From NCBI GenBank assembly GCA_963920575.1, contig OY986968.1:2805001-2869000 (forward strand): 64,000 nucleotides of DNA, written 5' to 3'. The notes beneath the pieces were generated by a model, which saw only the letters and a program-made list of their open reading frames with translations, had not been told where the DNA came from and made no database searches. Below, in pieces: positions 24,342 to 36,376 of this stretch. The position numbers and the translations under genes are program-made. Each line of letters opens with the position of its first letter. Position 1 is the first letter of the stretch. This stretch comes from Narthecium ossifragum. Lineage: Eukaryota > Streptophyta > Magnoliopsida > Dioscoreales > Nartheciaceae.

Positions 24342-24563
24342 GGTGGAGCTCCTTGAAGTCCAAAAGAGGGTCTTGGAGGGATGGATTGAGCTGCTTGTTC
24401 ATGGATTCCACTGTCCTATTCCATGGTTCAATTTGTTTATTTGAGATGGTTTGATGTCTATGCAGCTAGAAGGGGAGTTTGTGGGATAGGGTTGTGGGTT
24501 GCATGGCCAAGGAGCTGCATTTGTCCATCCTGATCCTTGTTTGGATTGAAGGGAGCTCTACTT
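24342..24563 (+). ncRNA. MIR159: miR159 precursor hairpin
   Basis: The 3' arm holds the full 21-nt miR159 at 24540-24560 (starts TTTGGATTGAAGGG, ends GCTCTA). The 5' arm at about 24343-24365 (TGGAGCTCCTTGAAGTCCAA) pairs with it over nearly its whole length. More paired blocks continue inwards (GGATGGAT with the ATCC words, GAGCTGC with GCAGCTCC-type words, CATGG with CCATG), giving the long stem of about 220 nt that is characteristic of MIR159/319. Such precursors are cut from loop to base by DCL1. In plants miR159 represses GAMYB-type MYB factors in anthers, seeds and growth control. The 3' terminal A matches the common miR159a form. Confidence 0.95.
24540..24560 (+). ncRNA. MIR159: Mature miR159
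   Basis: This 21-nt segment on the 3' arm begins with U, as AGO1-loaded miRNAs do, and I recognise it as miR159. The passenger strand would lie near 24345-24365. Confidence 0.95.
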
Positions 24564-24580
24564 GTACAACTCCTTCTATC

Positions 24581-24582
<2 letters not shown>

Positions 24583-24613
<31 letters not shown>
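24583..24613 (+). repeat. (CT)n microsatellite next to the MIR159 hairpin
   Basis: Fifteen and a half CT units start 20 nt after the hairpin base, inside the expected primary transcript. Confidence 0.95.
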
Positions 24614-24616
<3 letters not shown>

Positions 24617-26400
24617 GTATTGGATTTCCATGGCATCTTCTCAGCTTTATTATTCTTCATTCAAAGCTACTTTTGGTAGTAGTTGTGAGAATGCTTTCTC
24701 ATTATGGACACCACAGTACCATTTTTGGTGCCTTTTTCTTTTCTTTTCTATTTATTGCTCATCTTAATATTCTTCTATTCAATGATCTAGCTATGCCCTT
24801 ACACTTTAAGCCACTTTTCTGCATGCGATCTAATGGTAGATTTTGCTTTGGATTCCTTTTGGCTGCCTGGATCTGGTAATTAAATACTGCGTGTTCTCAT
24901 TTAAAGTAGCTATAAACATTTCTCACAGCTGTTATTCTTATCTCCTCTTCTTTAAAAGTCTCTTTTCTGTATGAATTCTCAGGCTTTCATCTTCTTAATT
25001 ATATAATAGTTCTTCTTTTCATGCCTTCAGCTAACCCTTTCAGGCTTGTTGTTTCTATATTTTTTCCTTCTGTTTGCTGTCTTTTCCTCATGATGCACAG
25101 ATGATGAAGTGATGCTGCTTAGATGTTGATCTGGTGTAGACAAACGTCCACTGCAGCTGTTGTTTTAATCCATCCAGTGTTTATGTTTATACCCCCTTAA
25201 GGATTCTTTTATTTGTTTCTGATCAAGTTGGTTATTTGTTGTAGCTTAGTTTCTCTTGTGGTTGTGAGAAGGCCTCTATATAATGAGCAATTTGTTGTAC
25301 TGTTCTATAGGATCCCAAGCATTGAGCCCCTGGTACTAGTCTTGTAATCCTATGTAGAGTTGCAGTCTTTTTATGAAAGTAATCTCGTCACTGTTTCTAT
25401 GAATCTCTCCTCTCTCTTAAGTTGGGCATCTTAATATCATTCCGTGATCTCTAATCTTGCATGGTAGTGTTGTGGTTGCAGCATATGTATGGTGTGTGAT
25501 GGCAGTACCTCAAGAGGCTGTTAATGGTTAATTTCGTGGTGATTTGGTTGTGTTTTGTAAAGAACGTAATCTCTCTTAAGGGTGAAGGCTTTGTAGTGTT
25601 ATTGTACTATCTGAAGTTAAAACATTGTTTATAATTTGGTTATACAGACGGCGTTGCTTGAATGGATATCCATATGTTTAAAGTGGACATAGAACAGATG
25701 GGATTTTGTTACATACTTTGGAAGGATCGAATAATGGAGGTTCAACACGCTCTTGTACAGGGAGTGTTTGATGTTCTTCAAATTATCTATAGCAAGGGAA
25801 AATTCCAATAGGTTGGGTTAACTATGTTAATGATCCAAAATTGTTCATGAAGCTCCCATCTGATTTAGATGTATCTCTCTTTTGATGAGCAGAAAGATTA
25901 CAAAATTTCAGGACTAGTGTTGAACGTGTTGAATCTCTCATTACACATACTCTATTTTTAATCGGTGCTTATTCTCCGACAAAGTTTCATACTGCCATCA
26001 AGGCTCGAATTTTGTGATCATACCAACTATGAGAAGAATATTTGTTTTTGACAGATGTAATGGCTAAGATTGCATGCTTATAGCCTGCCTTAGTAGTCTG
26101 TTTAACATAGACGACTCGGTAAGATGGAGTTTTTATCATGAAACAATCCCATATTTTTATTGTTCATAGAAAAGCAAAATGGCTGCAGTTTGTTCTACAA
26201 AACCCCAGATTTTAGTTCTGTGTATATCAATCGCTCAATCTCTATATTATGAGGAAAGCTTATTAAAGCCTGAGAGGCTATGTTGATTGTTACATGGATA
26301 TCATGAGGTCATCTCCCCGGTTTTATTTTTACATGCATTTAATTGCATGCAATGCATTTCTTCAGGGAATACATACATTTGAAGGTAATCAAGCCCAAGA
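24614..26400. other. MIR159 downstream region and spacer
   Basis: T-rich, without a long coding frame. The first 800 bp or so probably form the 3' part of the primary miRNA transcript. Beyond about 25450 nothing is recognised. Confidence 0.4.
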
Positions 26401-26411
26401 TATATTCTAAT

Positions 26412-26417
26412 TTTATT
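26412..26417 (-). terminator. Candidate poly(A) signal of PEX3
   Basis: AATAAA on the - strand lies about 300 nt after the PEX3 stop. Another candidate is at 26322-26327. Assignment is by position only. Confidence 0.4.
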
Positions 26418-26712
26418 GCATAATTTACTGATTATAGTGAGCCAAACACTGGTTTTGGGCATAGATGCTGCATAACAGCATGCCAAATATAATAAAGCTC
26501 AAATCTCAATAGTACACAAGAATTTTTTGGTAGGTTTCAACATAGATAGTTTTGCATTGGTGAACAACTGAACAGAATACACGAGTAGACACTTCGTCTC
26601 TGACATCAGTGCAGATGAAATCTTCACAATAAGGCACATTCTATTCAGTTACCAAGCCCAAATGAAGTACTCCTTTGGAAGCAATTAAACCATCTTTTCC
26701 GTTTTCACCTAA

Positions 26713-29700
26713 CTAGATTGCTTGAGGCATATTTGCGTAAAGAAGTGTGAAGAATAAATCGACTTCAGGCAAGTTTCTGATCATCTGCACATATTTGTTG
26801 TTGTTTGGGTCTTCAAGCAATTGCGGACCAAGTTGTGCTACTCGAGGCAAGAGTTTCGCCAAGGGAATTCCTGAGGGATTTGCTCCAGTGAAATCAATAT
26901 CCTCCATCAGCACATCCACTACCTTCCTCAGGGATGCCTCCGCGATGTTTCCAAAGTCAGGACTGTAGGAAATAGACATGCTTATACACAATCCACATAT
27001 ACATTCGAGAGATGCGGACAATGAACTAGAAGTTAGTTTTACTTCTACTAAGAACATTGAAAGTATAAAATTATTCTTTGATGCCTTTAAATAATAGGAC
27101 ATCAACAACAAGAGTTCTTGGGTTTGACGCTGGGACAAGCAATGGTTTTACATGCACAGCTAGCATGATAAGATAAATAAGACAGCAAGAAAAGAAGTAT
27201 CAGCAAGCTAGCACATTGACAAAGTCTATAAGAGGCCATGAACAATACACGAATACTAATTTTATTTTGCTGTAGAAAATAAGTATCAGCAAGCTAGCAC
27301 ATTGACAAAGTCTATAAGAGGCCATGAACAAGGAAACACATGACTTCAAGGATGATAGGTCACACTAATTTTATTTTGCTGAACATCTGGGTCATACTAA
27401 TTTTATCCTGCTGTACACCTGGGACAATTTACCTTTTATTGCACTTTGAACTGCTTTAGGTCTCATGGAAATGATGTACCTTAAACTGGTGTTCTGTGTC
27501 CATATCATAGTAACAGCAAATAAATATCATAATATCATTTTAATCTTCCATCAGTATCTTATTGGCAGAAAAAAGAAGAAAAAACCAAGAACCAATTTAG
27601 CAAAATAGGTATCTGTGGGATCAAAAGCTCAACACATGAAAGTGCCTGCTTCAAGTTCATCCTACGAAATGACCTACATATGACTGGAGTCATGTCAAGC
27701 TAACCAGAAGAGGGTGGGGGAAAAAAAACAAACACTTTTGCATTAGCAAGTAGTTTATTCAAAAGTATAGGCAAATATCAACATTACCTTGATAACACTG
27801 TACGCGTTTCTACCATCAGCTGATCGAGTTTGCTGACATCCATAAGCATAAAGGCATCGTCAAAAACACTGGAGGACATGGCCATCGATTGTCTGTATGT
27901 CGTGGCATCTTTAGGCACCAGGTAATTAATCCAGGAATACGGTTCCCCTATCCTCAAAAAAGACTCCAGTATCTGTATAATAGTTTCATGCAGTTGGGTC
28001 GTACTCAAATAATCTTTCAATTGCTTCCTGCATATGGCTCAAAATGTCATCAACCATCCACCATCAATAAGGCAGAAAAAGGAAAGATGCTTACACACAA
28101 TGCTTATCCTTATCCTCATTCAGCATCAACAGTCATGTCATTAATCCTAGAAAGAACTCAGCCAATTGACATGGTATCAAAACATAGCATATTTAACTAT
28201 AAGTGCAAATATGCTGCCATGCACAATCAACTGAAAGGGGAATGCAACATAAAAGCATTAAAAATACAACATCTAGCTGCTATTTTTTCATCAAATAAAC
28301 AAGGGCAAAGCATATAGCACTATCTCAATCAAATAATGACAATCCCAAAATAAAAGTGAAAATCTCTTACTCTTTCAGAACTTCAAATGCAGCACTCTGC
28401 ATGTTCGAAATAAATGTGCTGATGCTGTAGGTGGACAGATAATCAGCAGTTGAAAGAAAATCCTGTTGCCCACGGCTGTTGTATATGACTTGCTCATCCT
28501 GCAACAGCATTTGACAAGGCTGTTATGTTATATGACATGATTGATACATATATTTTGCTAAAATAATATTATAATGATTATTCCATGTAGTACTTACCAA
28601 TATTCAATAATGCGCACTGACATGTATTAATGCCAGAACTAGTACACATAAATGCAGAAGTTCAGAAAAGATACTTTTACCAACTGCCAGGATATGCTAC
28701 ATAAGTGGACATGGAAAGGAGAAACCAAATTACTTACCAATCAACCTTAATGAACAACGTACTTTCTGCAAAACTTCAGTCCAGTATTCATGCTGGGTGG
28801 CAACAACAGAATGCATGGGCAAAGAAGAAAGTGAACATTATTTATGTGCACTGCCGTAGAAGAAACATATTCCGCCAATTTATACAAGGTCAAAGGCCAA
28901 GCAAAAATCTCCAGATTCCCTGACACCTCATTTTTTTTTCACTCCCTAAGAAACAAATAGTCTCAAGGACTTTATTGAAGAAGAGGAGCATACACTAACA
29001 TATATGGGTAAAAGTCAGAAGTATATCTCCGAGATCACTGACACACATGTTTTCTCTCCCGATTCTTCATCAGAAACGAATGCAAACTGTCTCAAAGACC
29101 TTATTTAGTTATTCCACATTCTTGATTGCCATCCTAGTCAAGATCCCAAGTTTTCAAGTCAGAAACCCAGTTTTCTAGCCCATAACCTACAAGCCAAAAA
29201 TTGCAACCTGTGATGCTGTATATGGCATGAGGAACTTATCCACCAAAATGGCATCCCAGTACAAGGAGATAGGCTGAGCCACTAAAAGCCACTTGACTAC
29301 TAACTCCAACTTATTGTCATTCTCAATCAACGTGCATGATCTTTTAGCTATACACTATTCGAGCTAATAGCGGCTAGGCCTAGGTCTTGGCCAAGGTTTC
29401 TCCAAGTACATTATCACACTAGAACTCCCTAGTCATGAAAAAATATTCATGCCTGATCCTGGCCCATTAGCAAGAACTTTAAAGCCATTCATGATCATAA
29501 TAAAGCTTAGTGATTGTAATCCGACTTTTGTCCGGTCTCGATTTCAAGAAAACCTGGGCCTAGACTATGCTTCGTATTCAACTCTCAACACTAATTAAAA
29601 AACCAATCTAACTTTGGGCCTAACAGGTGTCTCGATCAATTGACAAATTAAATCATTTCAATCCAAGTCTACCTCCAAATACTTTCACTTACTGGTGAAC

Positions 29701-32700
29701 TCTACATTGAAAGCTTTTAATCCACATGTGTCTGTCTCCTTCTTAAACATGTAACAGTGCAACAAGAAAAAATCACTCAAGACCAGTAAACCTATAATCC
29801 TTAAGGACCTTCCAACCTGCTAAAGGAGGTGAATTCTTCCTATTATTTGAGAGGCAATCTGATGTATATACAACCACTTACATTTATAGGCCTGCCCAAT
29901 CCTGATTCACCATTTGATGTCATAACCAAATGCTTCTCCAGAAGTGACAAAATGACCTTTGAGATGCAAACCATGACCTTCGAAGACAAATTAGCAATAG
30001 CTGTTCGTTTTATTATCTTTGATTAACCAAATTGCTTTCCACCAATAGAGTTTTCATGCAGCCGATCTTCAACCCATAACAAAGTTGATGGTGACTGAAT
30101 TAATCCTGATAAAATGGCCTCTATTCTTTAAGGAAGTAACATCCATTGACTATTTTATTTTGTGTTTCTTCGCACATCCTTGTGGTAATTAAAGAAGGTA
30201 ATTTCTTCGATTTTTACGCATAAGTAAGTCATGTTATTTTAAATTCCATTAACATGAAAGAATGACAAAGATGAACAACAGGACTCTTATAGTTTCTAGA
30301 TAAAAATACTAAATTAGCATGGTCAGGCTCTCTAGAAACAGCAAATGCGGTTGAAAACAGCCGAAATATAAACATAAAGGAAAGACTCTACTTCATAGAA
30401 ATAGAAAGAGATAAAAAACTTGTATGACCTTGGCACTAGTTATAGGCCAAGCTTGAAAAAGGACCGAGTTTCTATTGGTTCTGGTCAGTTTGGTTTTGGA
30501 AGACAATTGGTTCTGGCCAAAACCATTTGCAAGCTAGTTTTAGATGGAAGCAAGTCTGAAAAAGGCTACTCCCATTTCAATTCCAGCAAAAACTTTGTTT
30601 CACCTGTCTTAAGTTGCTGCTTATTTCAATTTTTCCTCCAAATTAAGCTAGACGAAATCTTGACATATTTGGAGGTGGATAAAGAAGAACACATGTTCTC
30701 CGTTCAATTTTGAGCAAACTATGAAAACATCACAACTTCATAGGCCGAGCAGTGCAAACAAGAAAATCGTGAATTGAAAATAGCTTATAAGGTCATGCTT
30801 GAATTGAAAATATTAAAACTAAATCTCAAATAAGCAAAAACTGTGGATTGAATAAATCGCGTTCATAGGTGGCACAAATCCAAGTTTACATGGTTGCTCA
30901 GGTTGGGGGTCTAAATTGCTTACCTCACTAGGAAATGGTTAGTATGGCATACATTCTGTTACTGTAGTTTTTGTCAAACTTGCTTGACGCCATAACCACA
31001 AGCATCAAGCCCCTTATGCTAAATATTATCAACCAGCTCAGATAACAACAAGCTGAATTATTACATCTACTAAAAGTTTCATGACCAAGAACCATAATAT
31101 TCATACATGATGTGTAACGCTGTCTTTAAACCATGCGCTTACATCTATGTTGGAGATGGATGGGTGAAGTTATAACTAGTCAAATGAGACTTCTAACATT
31201 AAGTCTACTACAGTGGATAATCTAAATTTACCAACGAGACAAACGCAGTAAATCATTGCAATTATGCAGGTTTACAGATACATTACAACCAAGTTCTTTC
31301 CCATCAAGTGCCATAAGAAAATGAATGTATCTTTCTCTAGAGGTGAACATTTTGTATCCAACTCAAATAACAGACTTGAATCAATCTAATTCTGGTGTTT
31401 GGATTGGCTTAGACCAATGATCCACTTCTAGACATGATACTCATGCGCAATCAATGGGTTGAGCTTGGGTGCCCATTTGGGTTGGGTCAGTGAGTCTAGG
31501 TGCAGTCGGCTTTTAATGGGTTTATAGTCAGACTGACTACATTGCTTAATAAGTTCAAAGTTGGTTAGTTCAAAGCCTGTTTCATGGATTCGAATTGGGT
31601 CAAATTGGATCGGAAAGGTTCGCTTAATTTACCCGAAATTTCAAACAAGCAATTGGAGAATGCAAGACACTATCTCTTTGCGTCGGTTTGCTCCCAGAAC
31701 CCCGTTTAACCTGTCTCCATGCTTCCTTATAGCTCTTGTGAATCCTTTGCTGCTTGACACAGAGCCTTAGTGATGACCTAGCAAGTTCAGAAATACAAGA
31801 GCTACAAGTTCAATATTTTGTTTAACTTCTTCAGGTGTCTTTTGATTTGTTCAGTTTACTCTGGAATATATATCCACTAAAGGCAAATGCTGAAAGAGAG
31901 GTGCGAGGGTACAAAATTCTGAGAAGTGAAATACACTTCCCCAATATAGAACTAAAAGATCAACACATGCATCACATTCTGCCAGGTTTCAGGCACGGAT
32001 AAATGCCATGTCATTGAAATGAGAAGGGATTATAAATTTACCAGAGATTGAGAGCTTCCCAAACCACGAGCAGTTTCAAGGTAGAGATGTCTCCCCAATA
32101 TATTAACCTGAACTCTAACATATAAGCAAAGCATTGTCATTCCCCACAACGATGTTGCCATTCTCGTGAAACCTACAGTTGAGAATACGTTATAAAAAAC
32201 ATCAACTGAATAGAATTCCATGAAGACAAAGCAAATGCATTATAATCAAAAAGCCATTTAAACATACGAGGCAAAAAGCCCAGAATTTTCACAAGAAGCA
32301 TCAAAAGGCCAGTCAATGAGGTTGACCTTGGACATAGTGGAAGTCATAAAGAGTCATGGAAGCATAAAATAAGACATACTTAGAACCTTGAGCCTTTCCC
32401 ATAGTTCAAGTTTCTCCTGTTTCTCCTTGGATGTAAGAGTGCTGGAATGGCGCTTCCCTAGCATCAGCTTCTCCGTCAAATGCGAGAGGTCCAAATCCTC
32501 AGCTATCTTTGAACGCAAAAAGTGCATAGCATATGGCAATGTCGTCGTATCCGATATCCTTTGAATGTTCTCAAAAAGGGTCTGCAATCTTCCAATCCAA
32601 ACAGTAGACAACAAACAATAAGAACATATTCCAGATGCCAAAACTAGCAAAATGGCCAAAGTTGAGAAATTATATATACATAACACCAAAATTGGGCAAA

Positions 32701-32998
32701 AAAGAGAAGATATTTACTGGCTCTTAACGAGTTCATTGACCTCACGGTCGCCTTCCAACTGCTTCTCCAATTCAAGAATCTTCCTTCTATGAGCATCGTA
32801 GATTTTATACAAAGCATACCCACCTCCTAAAACTCCAAGACCAACAAATATCTTTCTCCTATGCCTACTCCAAAGACCCCTATTCTCCACACAAACATCA
32901 AGAAACCATTATTAGAGATTCGAAAATCCCCTATAAGAAAACAAAGAATCAACAAGATTGGAGCTCTGAGAAGGGCAAACTCACCTCAAATCGATCAT
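26713..32998 (-). CDS. PEX3: Peroxin-3, peroxisome membrane biogenesis receptor
   Basis: Seven coding exons read on the - strand: 32998-32985, 32879-32718, 32588-32380, 32172-32042, 28498-28371, 28027-27788 and 26962-26713 (TAG). Phases agree and the sum is 1134 nt, 377 residues, against about 364 in Arabidopsis. The N terminus has a basic cluster (SRHRRK), then the membrane segment IFVGLGVLGGGYALYKIY at about residues 15-32. FENIQRISDTTTLP, FTRMATSLW, RVQVNILGRHLY, KLDQLMVETRTVL, LAKLLPRVAQLGP and NLPEVDLFFTLLYANMP are family signatures. PEX3 sits in the peroxisome membrane and docks PEX19 carrying newly made membrane proteins. The intron at 28499-32041 is 3.5 kb; the first coding exon is only 14 nt. 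The start ATG at 32998 gives the expected short segment before the basic cluster. Residue-level completeness suggests a working gene. Confidence 0.95.
27195..27331. repeat. 51-bp direct repeat in the last PEX3 intron
   Basis: A 51-bp word beginning AAGTATCAGCAAGCTAGCAC occurs at 27195-27245 and 27281-27331, a period of 86 bp. The linker word CTAATTTTATTTTGCTG recurs near 27256, 27365 and (changed) 27396, so the duplication partly extends downstream. Confidence 0.85.
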
Positions 32999-33629
32999 GG
33001 CTCGCTTAGTTTCTCATTTCCGGCCTACCCATTTACATATTCGCGAAAAGAAGCTGAAACGAATCAAGAAGAAACCTCCATGCCCTTCTTCACCAATCAC
33101 CACAAATAGAAAAAACCGAACTTTTGCAAAAGGGCTTCGAGAGGATCCAATTAGAAATGCTAGAGTAGATAAGAAGATCTCGGGAACTTATTGGTCGAGC
33201 GGTTTCAATCGATAAAACGGCTCGAAAGTCGAGGAACTCGCGAGAGCCGAGAGTTCTGCAGGTAAGAGATGGGCCCTTTTGGTGGCGGTGCCGATTGGAA
33301 GCGAGGGTTTTAGCTTATAGAACAAGGGACCGCACTCGGTTCGGATCATATGTGGATGCGAATCCAGACCCGATAAAGTTTGGAGCGGGAAATAACGATT
33401 TATAAAAATCGCTGCTATTAACTTATACATCCATATTCTACACATCAAACCAAATAAACCATCGATATTATATTAAAAATGCCTACTAAAGATAAAAAAA
33501 AATATATAGGATGTTTATTAAGATCTAAAACGATGTCAATGTTGATCAGGCACTTGAGTCTCCAACGAAACCCGAGTTTTAGCCATTAAGACGTCTGAAA
33601 AATAAAATAACAAATGGGACATAGTTGAT

Positions 33630-34328
33630 CATGATAAGCATTATTGGGTTATGGCATGTGGTTAATATGAAAAGATCGAAATTCTATCGTCTTTGGGGAT
33701 AAAGGAGATTTAATAGAAGCTCTTGTGTGTAAGATCAGGCGATCAGCTAAGCCTTCCAACCAAGAAGATGAATACAAGCTTCAGCCAGGTAACTCACCTA
33801 CGAGGTACTTATGTGATCCAAGTAGATGTGGCCTTCGATCCAACATCAGGAGATGCAGCTATTGGCGTCCTTGCACTATCAGCAGATAGGAAGGAGGCTT
33901 GGGCCTGGGCTCACCCGATCATGGTAAGCTCGGTGCTAGAGGGTGAAATGAAAGCAATATTGGAAGGATTGAGAATGGCAAAGTTTCATGGCCACAAGAA
34001 GCTGATTGTCGAAACGGACTCGCTTTCTGCTGTCCAAATTCTAAACGGAACGTGAGGTTGGCCTCCGGACTTAGAGCATATGGCAAAGAACATTTGGCTA
34101 CACGCTCTCTTATTTGATTCTGTTCTTTTTCTTTATATTTCTAGAGAGTGTAACGCGAGAGCCGATAGTGTTGCTCGAGCGTGTCGTAGGACTGGGAGGA
34201 TGTTCTCTTGGTCGTGCGAGTCAGAGGCTATGTTGTTTGATAGCTAACATTGTGCCGGTTCATGTTCGTAAATATTAGACTAAGAGCTCATCTCATCAAA
34301 AAAAAAGAAAAAAAAAGAAAAAAAAAAA
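33630..34328 (+). mobile_element. 5'-truncated LINE with RNase H remnant and A-rich tail
   Basis: This insertion between PEX3 and the retrotransposon ends in a long A-rich tail (about 34298-34328). It is flanked by an imperfect 12-bp duplication, GACATAGTTGAT at 33618-33629 and GACATAATTGAT at 34329-34340. The frame at 33768-34055 and its continuation encode a plant-L1 RNase H: VDVAFDPTSGDAAIG, the EGEMKAILEGL helix, VETDSLSAVQILNG and, past a stop, CNARADSVARACRR. The upstream RT and endonuclease are missing, as is usual after incomplete reverse transcription. Confidence 0.82.
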
Positions 34329-34454
34329 GACATAATTGATGGTTTGGTTTGGCCGGAGATGATAATATGTGCAATAATGCACTGAAAAAAGCTGATGACC
34401 CAAAGAAAAATTGACCCTTGTTAGATTTTTTTTTTCTTTTTGGTGATTTGTAGG

Positions 34455-34601
34455 CCTTATTGGATCCGGGTTCACAGTCATCTAGGATCCAAATCAGATC
34501 AGCAGGGTTACTCACTCTGTATGATCGTCAAACATTTTCTCTTTAGTTTGTTTAATCGAGGTGGAGCGTCATCCAACAGCCCTTATTGGATCCGGGTTCA
34601 C
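34455..34601. repeat. 21-bp direct repeat CCTTATTGGATCCGGGTTCA
   Basis: Two copies lie at 34455-34475 and 34581-34601, inside AT-rich spacer with no recognised gene. They may be ends of an unrecognised small element. The rest of 34341-35081 holds nothing I can name. Confidence 0.6.
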
Positions 34602-35164
34602 GTCGTTGACACCAAGTCTGTGCCACTCATTGACGAGCTTTATGTGACAAACATGCATCATGCTCATCGGCATTTTTAATGTTTTTTTCTTCAAAGCATT
34701 GTTTGATCAGATTGCCAGCTGGGTCTCGTAGGATTTTTTTTTTTTTTGTGTGCTGATTAGTGCAGTGACATCATTAAGAGCACAGTAATGAGGAGCGTAA
34801 TGAATTAGAGAGTTAAAAACTTTTTTAAATTATTTATTTTTGAAGTTTTTTTATTTTTATGTAGATGAATATATTGTTATTGAACTTTTGGTTTGTAAAA
34901 TATATAAACAATTTGAATTTTGAATGTATTTTTTTCAAAATTTAAACTTAGTATGATATTAAATGTATTATTATATTGCCTCATTATTCTCATATCCGTA
35001 TCTTTTAAGAATTACCGTATCGGAATGTCCGTATCGTATCGTACGCGTGTCCTCTGCCCATATCTGTGCTGCATGGCTATTCAAATTGTTAGCCAAAATA
35101 ATGGCTAAATCATAAATGACGGACACGTAAGCAAAAGGCAATCATTAAATGGACGATAACTACA

Positions 35165-35320
35165 TAATCTTATCGACCAGATGAAACCTATCGACCAAAT
35201 GAACGATAGAATCTATCGACCAAATGGACGATAAAATATCGACCAAATGAAACGATGGAATCTATCGACCAAAATGGACGATAGAATTTTAACCAAATGG
35301 ACGATATCGTCCATATGGCA
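35165..35320 (+). repeat. Tandem ATCGACCAAATGGACGATA units in LTR U3
   Basis: Five or six degenerate units of about 20-35 bp, each with ATCGACCAAATG and GACGATA parts, start 80 bp into the LTR. They recur in the 3' LTR at 51492-51647. Their location upstream of the TATA box fits enhancer repeats. Confidence 0.75.
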
Positions 35321-35629
35321 CCGTCATTTAAAGGATTATGGACGATCATCGCCCAAAAGTCATAATTGAACATGTTACTCAATTTTATCGTCCAAAAGCA
35401 ATTAACACGTGTGTCAAATATGGTTAAAAAACACATGCATGTATGACGTGGACAAGAAACGATAAGTAAGCCAGCATAATCATGACGTATGCAATGAACG
35501 AGAATCAACCACGTGTACTCTCCAAACCAGACACGAACGTGGGAGAAGCTGTTACGGAGCAGTTCGCACACGATCTCCTCCTTCCACGCCATCAACCCTC
35601 AAGGCGGGAGCAGTTATTCAGTTCCTTAG

Positions 35630-35638
35630 TATAAATAG
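35630..35638 (+). promoter_or_regulatory. LTR TATA box
   Basis: TATAAATAG in the 5' LTR drives the genomic transcript of the element. The same word lies at 51957-51965 in the 3' LTR. Confidence 0.7.
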
Positions 35639-36352
35639 CTTCTTTTCTCCACTGTAAACCCCCCCGACAATCTGTAACCTGCTCATAAGCATGGCTTTCG
35701 TTTCTTTTGTACCTGTAAGTTGATTAATAAAGCTTTCAGTTTGATTAATGGCGTCTCTTATTGCTTTCTTAGTATAATTTCGATAATGTAGTCGTTTTAA
35801 TCGTTTTCTCCTCTTTTCTTTCTGTTTTGTAGTTTTAGATTAATGGATTTGTTTCCGTTTCTGTTTTCTGTCCGTTTCTTTTCCATAGTTCAACTAAGTT
35901 AAATTAGTTATAAGTAAGATTAAATTAGTCTTTTAATTACTGTTTTCGTTATTCATGATCATAGGAGTATTTTAAGATTAATTTTAGGTTTAATTAGTCC
36001 TTTTATTGCTTTTCTTACAGTTTTCTTTACTGTTTTCCATTAGAGTAAGTTATTGCTTTCTTAGATTAAGTTAATCCATAGATTTAAATGCATTTCTTAG
36101 ATTCAGTAATTTAAGTTGATCTTTATGCTTTATTTAATTTCATAGTTTTAGATAACTTGAAGCTTTTCTTAAGTTAATCTTGATAATTAGATTATTTAAT
36201 TAGGTCTAATCTAGATTTCCATATTACTTGACATCTCTGGTTCATTAATTTGAAAGAGTAGAACTAAACTGCAATCGTTTGATACTTAAATGTGGAATAG
36301 GATTTTGACTTGGACTATTTGACCGGTCAACGGTCGGATTTCCTCTCTAACA

Positions 36353-36376
36353 TTTTTTGGCACGCCCGGTGGGACC
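36353..36376 (+). promoter_or_regulatory. Primer-binding region
   Basis: Directly after the LTR end comes a T run, then TGGCACGCCCGGTGGGACC, the spot where the tRNA primer pairs in LTR elements. I did not assign the tRNA. Confidence 0.6.

Larger units (their letters stand above)
35087..36352 (+). repeat. 5' LTR of the Tat element
   Basis: The 1,266-bp LTR starts TGTTAGCC and ends CTCTCTAACA. It has a TATA box at 35630-35638 (TATAAATAG) and a poly(A) signal, AATAAA, at 35726-35731, which place the R region between about 35660 and 35750. The part before the TATA box has tandem repeats. The part after it is AT-rich. Confidence 0.95.

Noticed and set aside
24466..24879. Leu/Ser-rich frames around the CT microsatellite
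   Set aside because: Repeat-driven frames in a non-coding miRNA transcript.
28705..31770. Several frames of 65-140 codons on the + strand across PEX3
   Set aside because: They lie in PEX3 introns or antisense to exons, with no recognisable domain.
34288..34515. Lys/Phe-rich - strand frame
   Set aside because: Shadow of the LINE A-rich tail.
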